From assembly GCA_045541305.1 (NCBI GenBank), contig JAZQIV010000176.1, positions 3,860 through 67,859 of the forward strand: a DNA stretch of 64,000 bases, read 5' to 3'. Positions 51,453 to 61,700 of the stretch are shown in pieces. Each line of letters starts with the position of its first letter. Position 1 is the stretch's first letter. Below the pieces are notes generated by a model. The model was not told the origin of the DNA, made no database searches, and worked only from the letters and a program-made list of their open reading frames with translations. The position numbers and the translations under genes are program-made. Origin of the DNA: RGIG3009 sp045541305. Its GTDB lineage: Bacteria; Bacillota; Clostridia; Oscillospirales; Acutalibacteraceae.

Positions 51453-52346
51453 ATGATTGCAAAAATTAAAAAATCACTCCGTAATACGATATTTTTCAAA
51501 TACAAACAAGTTGTCTTGTCGCGTTCCAAAGCCGGCACATTCGCCATTGCGGTTTTTCTAACGTTAATGTCTGCCTTTATGTTCCTTCCGGTGTTTTATT
51601 CACTCGTGCAGGCATTCAAACCGATTGAAGAGCTTTTTGTTTATCCGCCTCGTTTCTTCGTGATCAATCCGACACTGGAAAACTTCAAATCCATTTTTCA
51701 ATTGGCGGAAACATTGGATGTTCCGTTTGGTCGATATCTGTTTAATAGTTTATTTGTCGCAATTGTTGGAACCGTCACGTATGTGTTCCTTTCTTCACTG
51801 GCGGCGTATCCTTTGGCCAAGGGGAAATTTTCCGGACGTATATTGATTTCCAATCTGATCGTTTGGGCTCTTTTGTTTAATGCCGAAGTGACAGCCATGC
51901 CTCGGTATATTGTGATCGCCAAACTTGGGTTAATCGATACGTATTGGGCACTCTTTTTGCCGGCATTTGCAGGAACGATGGGCGTTTTTTTGATGAAACA
52001 ATTCATTTCGTCTGCCATACCGGATTCCATATTGGAAGCTGCCAGGATTGACGGTGCAGGCGAATATAAAATATTTTTCAAAATCGTCATGCCGAGCGTG
52101 AAAGCGGCGTGGCTGACTGTTATCATCTTTTCCTTCCAATCGTTTTGGGGGAGCTCCGGTTCCTATATCTACACGGAAAATCTGAAACAGCTCCCTGCCG
52201 TTTTATCATCCATTACGGCAGCGGGTATTGCTCGTGCAGGCGCAGGTGCGGCGGTAGGGGTTGTGATGATGATTTTACCTGTAACGGTTTTCTTGATATC
52301 ACAAAGTTCCATTACCGAAACGATGGCACATTCGGGATTGAAGTAA
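51453..52346 (+). CDS. CUT1 sugar ABC permease (MalG/UgpE type), module B pair 1
   Basis: A 297-residue six-span protein, start ATG 51453 after AAGGGG. The coupling motif LEAARIDGAGEYKIFFKIVM precedes the last two spans. Equivalent of the permease at 13783, including the FVYPPRFF motif after the first span and the C-terminal end SITETMAHSGLK. Confidence 0.92.
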   Translation: MIAKIKKSLRNTIFFKYKQVVLSRSKAGTFAIAVFLTLMSAFMFLPVFYSLVQAFKPIEELFVYPPRFFVINPTLENFKSIFQLAETLDVPFGRYLFNSLFVAIVGTVTYVFLSSLAAYPLAKGKFSGRILISNLIVWALLFNAEVTAMPRYIVIAKLGLIDTYWALFLPAFAGTMGVFLMKQFISSAIPDSILEAARIDGAGEYKIFFKIVMPSVKAAWLTVIIFSFQSFWGSSGSYIYTENLKQLPAVLSSITAAGIARAGAGAAVGVVMMILPVTVFLISQSSITETMAHSGLK

Positions 52347-52367
52347 TTGCTAAAAGGAGGCGGTATC

Positions 52368-54488
52368 ATGCTGCGAAAATTTTTGAAATACTGTGTTTCT
52401 TTTCTTGCCGTTTTGGCTATTACTTCCGTTCCCGCTGTGTCGGCTCAACCGAATTTGTTTGTTCCCTATACAACCTACGATTACAACCAATACAGCGAAT
52501 CTATCCCCGCTCCCGTTGGCTATACTGTAGTCGAAAAAATAACCGGTGAATCACTTGGGTTGGACAAATCGTTCGAAACCCCTACCGATCTATTTTTCGA
52601 TGACAAGGATACGCTCTATGTATTGGATAGTGGGAATAGCAGAATTGTTATCTTGGATACCCATTTTCATTTGAAAGGTGTTATGCAAGAATTCCAGGAT
52701 GAAAACGGGGAGATTTTCGATTTTTCCGGAGCGGAAGGTTTTACTGTGGCTCATGATGGCACAGTCTATATTGCGGATACCGAACGTGAACGAATACTGG
52801 TATTTAACGGTGATGGTTCGTTTCGTCAAATGATTACCAAACCGGAACAAACCGATCAAAGCAGTGAATTACCTTTTGATGTGAGTAAACTCATCATCGA
52901 TGAAAACAACTATTTATATGCCATTGCTAAAAGTTGCAATTTGGGCGCATTCGTATTTAATGAAAACGGTGAATTTGAAAAATATTTCGGTAGTAATCCG
53001 GTCGTGAAAACCAGCGAAGTCGTTATGAACTATTTTCTTCGCCGCTTTTTAACGCAAGAGCAGCTGGATGGTTTAGTAAAATCAACACCGATTACGATTT
53101 CAAATTTTGATATTGATGATAACGGGTTTATTTATTCGGCAACAATAAGTTCCGGTTCCTCTACTATAGGTGCCGGAATGATTCGGAAATTGAATTATCT
53201 TGATAAGGACACACTGACAAGCGGAATCATTTTCGGAGATTTAGAATGGGACCGAAAGTCTGTAGATAGTACCGTAATTACCACTTTTGGGGATATTGAT
53301 GTTGACAACCGGGGATTCCTCAATTTGTTGGATACCGGACGTGCAAAGGTCTTTCAATATACTCAAGACGGCCAGCTGATCAGCGTTTTCGGTTCGTACG
53401 GAGATCAAAGTGGATGCTTTGGGCAACCCACGGCAATCGTATCGAGTGGGGATAAAGTATACGTAGCAGATTCGGGGAAGAACTGTATTCATGTTTTTGC
53501 TCCGACTGCTTATGCAACTCAATATCGCAATGCAATACTGAAATTGCAAAAAAATGAATTTGAAAGTTCACTGAATGAATTTGAGGAATTACTTTCCCTA
53601 AACACCAATAATGAGCAAGCGTATTATGGCATGGGCCTTGTGTACGATGTGCAGGGCAATTATAAAGAGGCGATGCGCTGCTTTAAGTTGGCGAACCATA
53701 CTGAAGGTTACTCGGAAGCGTTCCGTGAATATCGCAGAATTACCCTTAAAAATCTCACAATCCCGCTTATCATTTTCGTGGTTGCGGTTTTAGGTGTTTT
53801 AAAGCTACTTGCTGTTAAAAAAGCCAAGGTCGTTACAACAACTTCTAATGGATATTCTAAATGGGAAACGAAATACGCTTTCCCGTTATACACGCTTTTT
53901 CACCCATTAGACGGCTTTTATCAAGTTAAGACGCGAAAAATCGGTTCGTTAAAAGTTGCGTTTATCTTGATAGTGGCGGTGTTTGCAGTTACCACTTTTA
54001 GTTTTTTCAGCACGGGGTATCTTTTCAACACCAACAGAATATCGGACTACAACATCTTTATCATGCTGCTTCAGACGGTTGGTCTGCTTGTTCTGTTTAT
54101 TGTTGCAAACTGGTCTGTGTGTACGTTGCTGAACGGAAATGGCAGTTTAAAAGAAATCACAATCGTTACCTCGTACGCAATGGTGCCGTGGTTAGGCTGC
54201 ACCGTACTGAAGGTTGTTTTATCGAATTTCTTGGTTTTGCAAGAATACGCTTTCTTGGATATCCTTGTTACCGTCGGGCTGCTTTGGTCTATTCTGTTGC
54301 TGATATGTGGCATGTATTGTATCCATGAGTATACCGTGTTTCAAACCGTTTTCGCCATTATTATGACGCTGCTTGGAATGGCTATTATCGTTTTCCTGAT
54401 TGCGATGTTCTTTAGCTTATTACAGCAGACCGGAAGTTTCTTTGACTCAATCATCACCGAAGCAATTTTCAAATGGGGGAGGGGATAA
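52368..54488 (+). CDS. NHL-repeat / TPR-like / YIP1-type membrane protein, module B
   Basis: A 706-residue homologue of the protein at 14667: signal peptide ending near VSAQP, NHL propeller ~30-385 (LYVLDSGNSRIVILD, VYIADTERERILVF, VYVADSGKNCIHVF), TPR-like hairpin ~395-455 (FESSLNEFEELLSLN, NYKEAMRCFKLAN), a membrane span at ~462, and a YIP1-like C-terminal helical bundle from FHPLDGFYQVK (~511) on. Start ATG 52368 follows AAGGAGG; the TTG at 52347 overlaps it. Keeping the same unusual three-part fusion at the same operon place as in module A argues for a role with the transporter. Confidence 0.85.
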   Translation: MLRKFLKYCVSFLAVLAITSVPAVSAQPNLFVPYTTYDYNQYSESIPAPVGYTVVEKITGESLGLDKSFETPTDLFFDDKDTLYVLDSGNSRIVILDTHFHLKGVMQEFQDENGEIFDFSGAEGFTVAHDGTVYIADTERERILVFNGDGSFRQMITKPEQTDQSSELPFDVSKLIIDENNYLYAIAKSCNLGAFVFNENGEFEKYFGSNPVVKTSEVVMNYFLRRFLTQEQLDGLVKSTPITISNFDIDDNGFIYSATISSGSSTIGAGMIRKLNYLDKDTLTSGIIFGDLEWDRKSVDSTVITTFGDIDVDNRGFLNLLDTGRAKVFQYTQDGQLISVFGSYGDQSGCFGQPTAIVSSGDKVYVADSGKNCIHVFAPTAYATQYRNAILKLQKNEFESSLNEFEELLSLNTNNEQAYYGMGLVYDVQGNYKEAMRCFKLANHTEGYSEAFREYRRITLKNLTIPLIIFVVAVLGVLKLLAVKKAKVVTTTSNGYSKWETKYAFPLYTLFHPLDGFYQVKTRKIGSLKVAFILIVAVFAVTTFSFFSTGYLFNTNRISDYNIFIMLLQTVGLLVLFIVANWSVCTLLNGNGSLKEITIVTSYAMVPWLGCTVLKVVLSNFLVLQEYAFLDILVTVGLLWSILLLICGMYCIHEYTVFQTVFAIIMTLLGMAIIVFLIAMFFSLLQQTGSFFDSIITEAIFKWGRG

Positions 54489-54489
54489 A

Positions 54490-56757
54490 ATGAAAAGAAT
54501 TTTTAAAAATTGGTTCTGTGCATTTCTTTCATCTTTTATCCTTTTCTCCTTGGTTGCTTGCTCTCCGGTGACAGAGAATGAGCAAGGTCAAAAGGTTAAC
54601 CAAGACATTGATACCACCGTGCAAACGGATGCTGAACCTTGGGACGGATCTCTAAATTACGTTTTTGTATGTAAAAATGACGATTCGGCACTTTATGCAG
54701 ATATGAAAACCGGCCATTTTTATATTGAATCGTTACAGAGCGCTCATAAGTGGTATAGTGTTCCCGCTGATGCGGACTTGGATAGTATCACAACCGGTTC
54801 AAAACGGTTGGATGTTCGCTCACAAATGGTGATCGAGTATATTTACAAAGAAGACGAATCGATAACCGAATATGTCCAGACGGCGAACAGTTTAACCGAA
54901 TGTATCGACAACGGCGGCATTGCCGTTCAGCTGATTGAAGAAGGTATTCGAGTTACATATAACTTTGTAACACTTGGTATTACCATTCCGGTCGAGTACA
55001 CCTTGGAGAATGACTATTTGAACGCAAAAGTCGAGATGGACAGTATCACTGAAAACGGCGTCGGCTTGTTGACGGCGATTAATCTTTTGCCGACGTTTGG
55101 CGCAGGAAACTGGGACGATCAAGGATATTTGTTCGTTCCCGACGGAAGCGGCGCAATTGTCAATTTTAATAATCAAGTCAAGATGAATGCGCCTTATGAC
55201 GTTAGGGTGTATGGGAACGATTTGATAGATGATGTGCCTACCCGTGTTACCTATAAAGAAACCATACGTTTACCGGTTTTTGGAACGGTCAGTAACGGTG
55301 AGGCGTTAATGGGCCTAATTACAAAGGGTGATGGTGATTCATCCATTACCGTTCTGAACGGTAACAGCAGTTGCGGGTACAACGGAATCAGCAGCAAATT
55401 TCATGTTCGATTGCTGTCTAACCAATACAATATCTTCAACAAGAAAAATGTCGGTAAATTGTCACAGACCCCGGCCGATCTTGATTCTTATGAGGTTCGG
55501 TATTACACCTTGAGCGGAGAAGACGCCGATTATGTAGGTATGGCCGGTGTTTACCGCAACTATTTAATTAACGAAAAAGGGCTGACTAAGCAAGAAAGCA
55601 AGCCGGCTTTTCATCTCGATTTAATCGGTGGCGTAGAAGTTCAGTCATCCTTCTTGGGAATCCCTTATACGAAGCGTCTGGTTCTTACCGATTTTGAGCA
55701 AGCGGTTGAAATTATGGAGACGTTATCTGCCCTTAACGTTGATTCTTTCTCAATTCGTTATTTGGGTTGGAGCAACAACGGGTTAGAGAATAAAAAGGTT
55801 CCGGTATCTGCCGCTCCTTTAAAAGCGCTCGGAGGCACTAAAAGCTTTACCGCTCTTAGGGATTATGTGGGTACCAAAGGCTATTCTTTATATCCGGATG
55901 TTGATTTCCTAAACTTTTCCGCAGGTGGAAACGGCATTAAAAAAGATGCGGATGCTATTCACAATATCTTTGATAAAATTATTTATCAAAATTCCTACAT
56001 GCTTTCCGTGTATGAAAAATCTTTAGACAGCGTTCCCACACGTTTGTTAACTCCCTCTAAATTATCGGATGTGGGTTTACGGTATTTGGAGTCGGTGAAA
56101 TCGCAAGCTCTTACCGCCATGAGTTTTAGCACATTGGGGGATTTGTGCTATTCGGATCTTGGCTCTAAAGGTTCTCGCGTGCCATTTTCAAAGTATTGTG
56201 AGCAGGTGATCTCCCACTATAAAAAGAACGGAGTAAATCTGGCGTTTGAGGGCGGTAATGCTTATGTATTGCCGTATGCCGATCTGATTGTGAATGCCCC
56301 CGGTTCTTCAAGCGGTTACGATATTTTTGATTACGACGTTCCTTTCTATCAAATTGTGTTGCACGGTTATGTGCCGTATACCACGGCCTCTTTGGGCAAT
56401 GTACCTGACGTAACCAAGGCATATTTAGCAGCTGTTGAGACCGGAAGCGAACTCATGTATACCGGAACCTACGAAGATACTATTTTGTTAAAGGATACGC
56501 AATACAATACATTTTATAATTCGGCGTACTCGTTATGGGCAAAGTCAGCATCAGATCGGTACAGCCGGTATGCACCGTTGCTTAAAAAGGTATACGATAA
56601 AACAATTGTCAGGCATGAAGAGGTATTGGACGATGTGTATCTAACCACCTATGAAGATTCGACGCAAGTGATTGTCAATTACAATGAAGAAGCAGTAACC
56701 ATTAACGGGCAAACCGTATCGGCATTAGGATTTTATGTGGGGGAGGGGATTCGATGA
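54490..56757 (+). CDS. DUF5696-like lipoprotein, module B
   Basis: A 755-residue homologue of the protein at 16783, but with a lipoprotein signal (FLSSFILFSLVAC, lipobox LVAC), so it is anchored to the outer face of the membrane. The beta-rich N-terminal half (VPDGSGAIVNF, IRLPVFGTVSNGEAL) and barrel-like C-terminal half (FHLDLIGGVEVQSSFLGIPY, FSAGGNGIK, YDVPFYQIVLHG) are preserved. Start ATG 54490 follows GGGGAGGGG; longer readings overlap the previous gene. The stop overlaps the next permease start by 4 bp. A glycan-processing role is inferred from fold and neighbours only. Confidence 0.8.
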   Translation: MKRIFKNWFCAFLSSFILFSLVACSPVTENEQGQKVNQDIDTTVQTDAEPWDGSLNYVFVCKNDDSALYADMKTGHFYIESLQSAHKWYSVPADADLDSITTGSKRLDVRSQMVIEYIYKEDESITEYVQTANSLTECIDNGGIAVQLIEEGIRVTYNFVTLGITIPVEYTLENDYLNAKVEMDSITENGVGLLTAINLLPTFGAGNWDDQGYLFVPDGSGAIVNFNNQVKMNAPYDVRVYGNDLIDDVPTRVTYKETIRLPVFGTVSNGEALMGLITKGDGDSSITVLNGNSSCGYNGISSKFHVRLLSNQYNIFNKKNVGKLSQTPADLDSYEVRYYTLSGEDADYVGMAGVYRNYLINEKGLTKQESKPAFHLDLIGGVEVQSSFLGIPYTKRLVLTDFEQAVEIMETLSALNVDSFSIRYLGWSNNGLENKKVPVSAAPLKALGGTKSFTALRDYVGTKGYSLYPDVDFLNFSAGGNGIKKDADAIHNIFDKIIYQNSYMLSVYEKSLDSVPTRLLTPSKLSDVGLRYLESVKSQALTAMSFSTLGDLCYSDLGSKGSRVPFSKYCEQVISHYKKNGVNLAFEGGNAYVLPYADLIVNAPGSSSGYDIFDYDVPFYQIVLHGYVPYTTASLGNVPDVTKAYLAAVETGSELMYTGTYEDTILLKDTQYNTFYNSAYSLWAKSASDRYSRYAPLLKKVYDKTIVRHEEVLDDVYLTTYEDSTQVIVNYNEEAVTINGQTVSALGFYVGEGIR

Positions 56758-57680
56758 AACTAAAATCCAAGAAAATGACATTGGCCCAAAAAAGTGCTTG
56801 GACCGGCAGACTCTTCGTTTTACCACTGTATATCGGTTTGATCTTTTTTGTGGTAACCCCTTTTGTGCAGTCTTTATTGTTTTCCTTTGCTGATGTTAAA
56901 ATGGACTCAAGCGGATATGCAACCAATTTTATTGGGTTGGAGAATTTCAGGGTTATTTTTAAAGCGGACCCCAATTTCACACGGTTACTTGTTGAAAGCA
57001 TCACCAACTTACTTTGGCAGGTTCCGGTTATTATTATTGCCAGCTTATTTATTGCGGTGATTTTAAAATCAAAATTTGTGGGACGCACCTTTGTCAGAAG
57101 CGTGTTCTTTTTACCCGTCATACTGGCATCCGGCTTTTTATTATCGATTGTGAACTTTGATGAGGCCGCACGTAATGTCATGGAAGGGAACCTGGTTTCT
57201 TCCGGTGCGGTAGTAGAAACGTCTGCCCTGAATGATTTTTTGGTGAACTTAGGGTTGGGATCGAAGATCGTTACGTTGTTCAGTAGGATTTATAATAATA
57301 TTTTCACCGTGCTTTGGAAATCGGGTATACAAATTGTCATCTTTTTGGCGGCGCTGCAAAGTATTTCTCCCACGCTCTATGAGGCATCGGCAGTTGAAGG
57401 TGCCACTGCATGGGAAGACTTTTGGAAAATTACCATTCCCATGATCAAACCAATGATACTGATCAATATCTTTTTTACGGTCATAGAAAGCTTCGTGGAT
57501 TCGAACAACCAAATCATGGTAAAAATCATGACTTCCTTGCAAGGCTTACGTCTGGGGCTGGCTTCCTCCATGGCGTGGACGTATTTTCTAATTGTTGCCG
57601 TTATATTGGCGATTGTTTCCATTATATTCAGCCGATTTGACGATAAAAATGAAGGGAGGCGGGCGCATGGCTTGCGGTAA
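56754..57680 (+). CDS. CUT1 sugar ABC permease (MalF/UgpA type), module B pair 2
   Basis: A 308-residue membrane protein starting in ATGA overlap with the previous stop. The coupling motif is YEASAVEGATAWEDFWKITI, and it keeps the long hydrophilic loop (about 145-185) of its module A counterpart at 19047. Its 3' end overlaps the next gene by 14 bp. Confidence 0.92.
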   Translation: MKLKSKKMTLAQKSAWTGRLFVLPLYIGLIFFVVTPFVQSLLFSFADVKMDSSGYATNFIGLENFRVIFKADPNFTRLLVESITNLLWQVPVIIIASLFIAVILKSKFVGRTFVRSVFFLPVILASGFLLSIVNFDEAARNVMEGNLVSSGAVVETSALNDFLVNLGLGSKIVTLFSRIYNNIFTVLWKSGIQIVIFLAALQSISPTLYEASAVEGATAWEDFWKITIPMIKPMILINIFFTVIESFVDSNNQIMVKIMTSLQGLRLGLASSMAWTYFLIVAVILAIVSIIFSRFDDKNEGRRAHGLR

Positions 57681-58641
57681 ACCGTTTAGAAAACCGAACT
57701 GGCTGGTAGCCAGACGCCGCAGTACGCGTGCAATCGTTGTTTCCCTTCGAACGCTGTTATTGCTTGGCCTATGCTATTTGTTTTTATTCCCTATTTTTTA
57801 CCTAATATTGTCCGCAGTGTCGGCGCCCGAAGCAATGGCTGACCCGAATGTGGTCTGGTTGCCCGATCAACTCACATTGGCAAATTTTAAAACAGCTTTT
57901 GTTGAGTTAGAGTTTTCACGGTCAGCGTTACTCAGTTTGTGTAATACCTTACTCGGAACGATAGCTTCCTTAGTATCGTGTTCTTTGATCGGATATGGTT
58001 TTGCACGGTTTCAATTCGCCGAGAAAAAAGTCTTATTTGCCATTGTTATCCTCAACATTATTGTGCCGCCGCAGACGATGCTTATATCTCAGTATCTGCA
58101 ATTCCGGTATTTTGATTTTGGCGGTATTTTGGGCGTCCTTGAACCGATTTTAAATTTTTCAAGTGTGGATCTTCTGAACACACCTTGGGTATTTTTGCTT
58201 CCTGCCATGTTGGGCGTTGGATTGCGAGATGGATTGTTTATCTTTATTTTCAGGCAATTCTTTTTGGGAATCCCGAAAGATTTAGAAGAAGCAGCACGTG
58301 TCGACGGAAGCAATGCACTCAGAACGTTTGTCAGAATTATCGTTCCGGTAGCTGTTCCGGCGTTTATTACGGTCTTGTTGTTTTCTTTCGTGTGGCATTG
58401 GAACGATTTTTACACTTCGGACATGATGTTTGCTTCCGGAACAAAGCCATTGATTCCGCAGCTTGCCATTGTCAAAACGGAATTGGCGAACATGATGAAT
58501 CGCGGCGGCAATGACGCACTGAATGCACGGGGTGTCCTCGCGTCGGCAGCTTTGCTGGCGATTACCGTTCCGTTGGCATTATATACCGTAACCCAACGCT
58601 ATTTTGTAGAAAGTATTGAGCGAGTGGGAATGGTTGGCTAA
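57667..58641 (+). CDS. CUT1 sugar ABC permease (MalG/UgpE type), module B pair 2
   Basis: A 324-residue membrane protein; start ATG 57667 follows GGGAGGCGGG. The N-terminal tail is basic (KPFRKPNWLVARRRSTR); the coupling motif is LEEAARVDGSNALRTFVRI; the end SIERVGMVG mirrors the permease at 19976. Overlap with the upstream permease indicates coupled translation of the pair. Confidence 0.92.
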   Translation: MACGKPFRKPNWLVARRRSTRAIVVSLRTLLLLGLCYLFLFPIFYLILSAVSAPEAMADPNVVWLPDQLTLANFKTAFVELEFSRSALLSLCNTLLGTIASLVSCSLIGYGFARFQFAEKKVLFAIVILNIIVPPQTMLISQYLQFRYFDFGGILGVLEPILNFSSVDLLNTPWVFLLPAMLGVGLRDGLFIFIFRQFFLGIPKDLEEAARVDGSNALRTFVRIIVPVAVPAFITVLLFSFVWHWNDFYTSDMMFASGTKPLIPQLAIVKTELANMMNRGGNDALNARGVLASAALLAITVPLALYTVTQRYFVESIERVGMVG

Positions 58642-58725
58642 TTCATTTTCAAAAGATAGCGCAGAGTATTTTTGAAAAGAACTCATAGGACCGTAGATGG
58701 TGTTGTGAGGAAAGGAGAACTCGTT

Positions 58726-61700
58726 ATGAAAACGAATTTTCGTAAATTTTTATGCATAATTTTATCCGCTTTGATGGTGGTTGGATTTCCCATTTCCCTT
58801 TTTCACGTAGGTGCGACCGAGACACAAAACCTGTTTGAAAACGGAACTTTCGATGAAGATTATTCGAATTATTGGACCTTCACAACCGGCACCACCGTTT
58901 CCATTGCGGAAAATGCAGGCGTGGACGGAACTCCATGCTTACATATTGTGAACGACACGACTGCTGCCAAAATGGCAAAGTATAACAAGAAACTTATCAG
59001 TTTGATGGAAACCGGTGTTGCTTACGAGTTGAGTTTTGACTACAAAACGGTTGGTGTAGTTTCCAACAGCAAAAAACCAAAGCTCAAATTTTTCGGAACC
59101 AGCGAAAATATCATGCTCAACGACAGCACGACCCTTCTGGATTCTGCTGCCGATTGGACACACGTATCCTACGAAGTGACGAGCAACGGTACGCCCTCCG
59201 GCAATAAAATACAAGAGTTAATCTTCACCATACTGGCATCCACGGAATTGTATTTTGACAATTTTTCTTTGACAAAAAAGGTGTCCGGTGATAACGGAAA
59301 CGGCGGAGGCGAAGGTCAGCAGCCGCCATTACCTGCAACAAATATTGTCGAAAACGGAAATTTTGACGAGGATAGCGACTATACACCCTATTGGACCTTT
59401 ACTGCCGGCACCACCGTTTCAATTGCGGAAAACGTAGGTGTGGACGGAACATCGTGCTTGCGTATTGTGAACGATAGCACTGCTGCCAAAATGGCAAAGT
59501 ATAATAAGCAACTCATCAGCTTGATGGAAACCGGTGTTGCTTACAAGCTGAGTTTTGACTATAAAACGGTTGGCGTGGTTTCCAATAGCAAAAAGCCGAA
59601 GCTCAAATTTTTTGGAACCAACGATAACGTTATGTTGAATGACAGCACAACGCTTCTGGATTCTGCCGCTGATTGGACACATATATCCTATGAAGTGATG
59701 AGCAATGGTACACCGTCCAACAACAAGGTGCAGGAGCTTATTTTCACCTTGATGTCGTCCACGGAATTATATCTTGATAATTTTTCTTTGATGAAAAAAG
59801 TCTACGGCGATGACGAAAACGGTGGAGGCGAAGGCGGGGAACCGCCGGCGACCGAAATTAACCTTGTTAAAAACGGAGATTTTGAGAATTTTGAAGACCA
59901 GCAGCTTTGGCGAGATGGTTCAAACGGAAGCTATATTGAAGCTGCTGCAGGTGTCGGTAAAGATAGTACAGGCGGTTTTCGTGTAGCGCCTGCTGAAATG
60001 ACCGATACCACGGTATTCGCCCGCTATCAAATGCCATTGATTGAGGTCATGAACGTTGGCAAACCGTATGAGTTGAGCTTTTGGTATAAAACCGGCGGAA
60101 ATGGTACGGCGAAGCCTTCTGTTCAATTTGGCATTCCCGATAATCTTATGCTGGGTGACACCCAGTTAGAGCGAACTAATGAATGGACGTATGTTTCCTA
60201 CCGAGTCACCAGTCGGAGCACAGAAGTTCCCTCGAATCGTACAAAAAGTCAATTCTGCTTTACGGTCACGAAATCGGTTGGCGAGTTCTGCGTGGATAAT
60301 ATTGTGCTGAAACAATTAGACGGCAAGCCTGCGGAATCCATTACTATCAGCCCGAAAGCCATGTCAGTTGCGCTGAATTCAGGTGCCAAGGCTTCTCTAT
60401 CGGCAGTCGTTCTTCCGGATGATGCCGATCAACTGGTCACGTGGACGAGTAGCGATGAAACCATTGCGAAAGTTTCGGCGGGTGTCGGCATTACGCAGTG
60501 TAACATCACGCCGGTTGCTGTGGGCACCGTTACGATAACAGCAAAGACAACAAACGGACTGACCGATACGGCCACAATTACTGTCATACCCGAAGTGCCG
60601 GTTGACTTATCCAATCTTTTTATTAACGGAAATTTTGAGATTGGTGATGACAGTTGGCTGCTTCCGGCAGGTTCGATGATTGAAAACGGAATGGGTTACG
60701 GAACCCCGCCCGGAAGCGGTTTGAAGATCACCGGATCGGATTCCAAAGAGCTTACCGTACGGTATCGTAAAGAATTGGCTGCCAAAATGACACCGGGTAC
60801 CACCTATGAACTGAGCTTTTGGTATAAAACATCCGTGGATGCTACCACGAGATTACGATTAAATTTTGGCGATACCAGTACATCATATCCGTATAGTCCA
60901 AATGGAATGATAGCTGCGAATTCCATGTTGCCTTCCACCGATGGTGAGTGGAAACAGATTTCCATGATTGTGCAGGGCAACGGAATCGGTAGCACAGGGT
61001 TTGATTTTTACTTTAAATCCACCAAAGGTGTAGGCGTTATCTATATTGATGATGTTTCATTAAAGACAAAAGACGGGGTTCACAATTTATTCCCCAACGG
61101 CGACTTTGAATTTGGTGGCGGCCTTGATTATTGGACCAACAACGATATGGTCGTTGAAGGTGTAGGCCGCGAAGTAGGAGGAACCCCCGGCTGGGGTATG
61201 AAAATCACCGGAACCAATACGTCGGTTGTCAACCGCTATAGCAAATCGCTTGCTTGGCTCATGGAAAAAAATAAGCCGTACGAATTGAGTTTTTGGTATC
61301 GGACTACAGGACCCAGCTATCTGCGCGTGATTTTTGGATATACGAATGCATCTTACCCGAATTCGTATAATCCAATGGTAAAAGAAACAACTCTGGAAAA
61401 AACAGATGGTGAATGGAAACAAGCATCCTTTATTGTTACGAGTAATGGTAAGGGTGCGATAGGCTGGGACTTGACGTTAATCGCCGGTGCCGGAAACGGA
61501 GATGTTTTTATCGATGACCTTTCTTTGGTGAGAGCTGAAGAAAGTGATGTTACTTCGGTTACCATTCAGCCCGAAACACTGGCGGTTCGAATCGGTTCCG
61601 CTACGGTTGCCAGCCTGAATGCAACCATTTTACCTGCTAATTCCGATAAAACGCTGACATGGACCAGTAGTAACGAAGGCGTGGCAACGGTTGCACCGGG

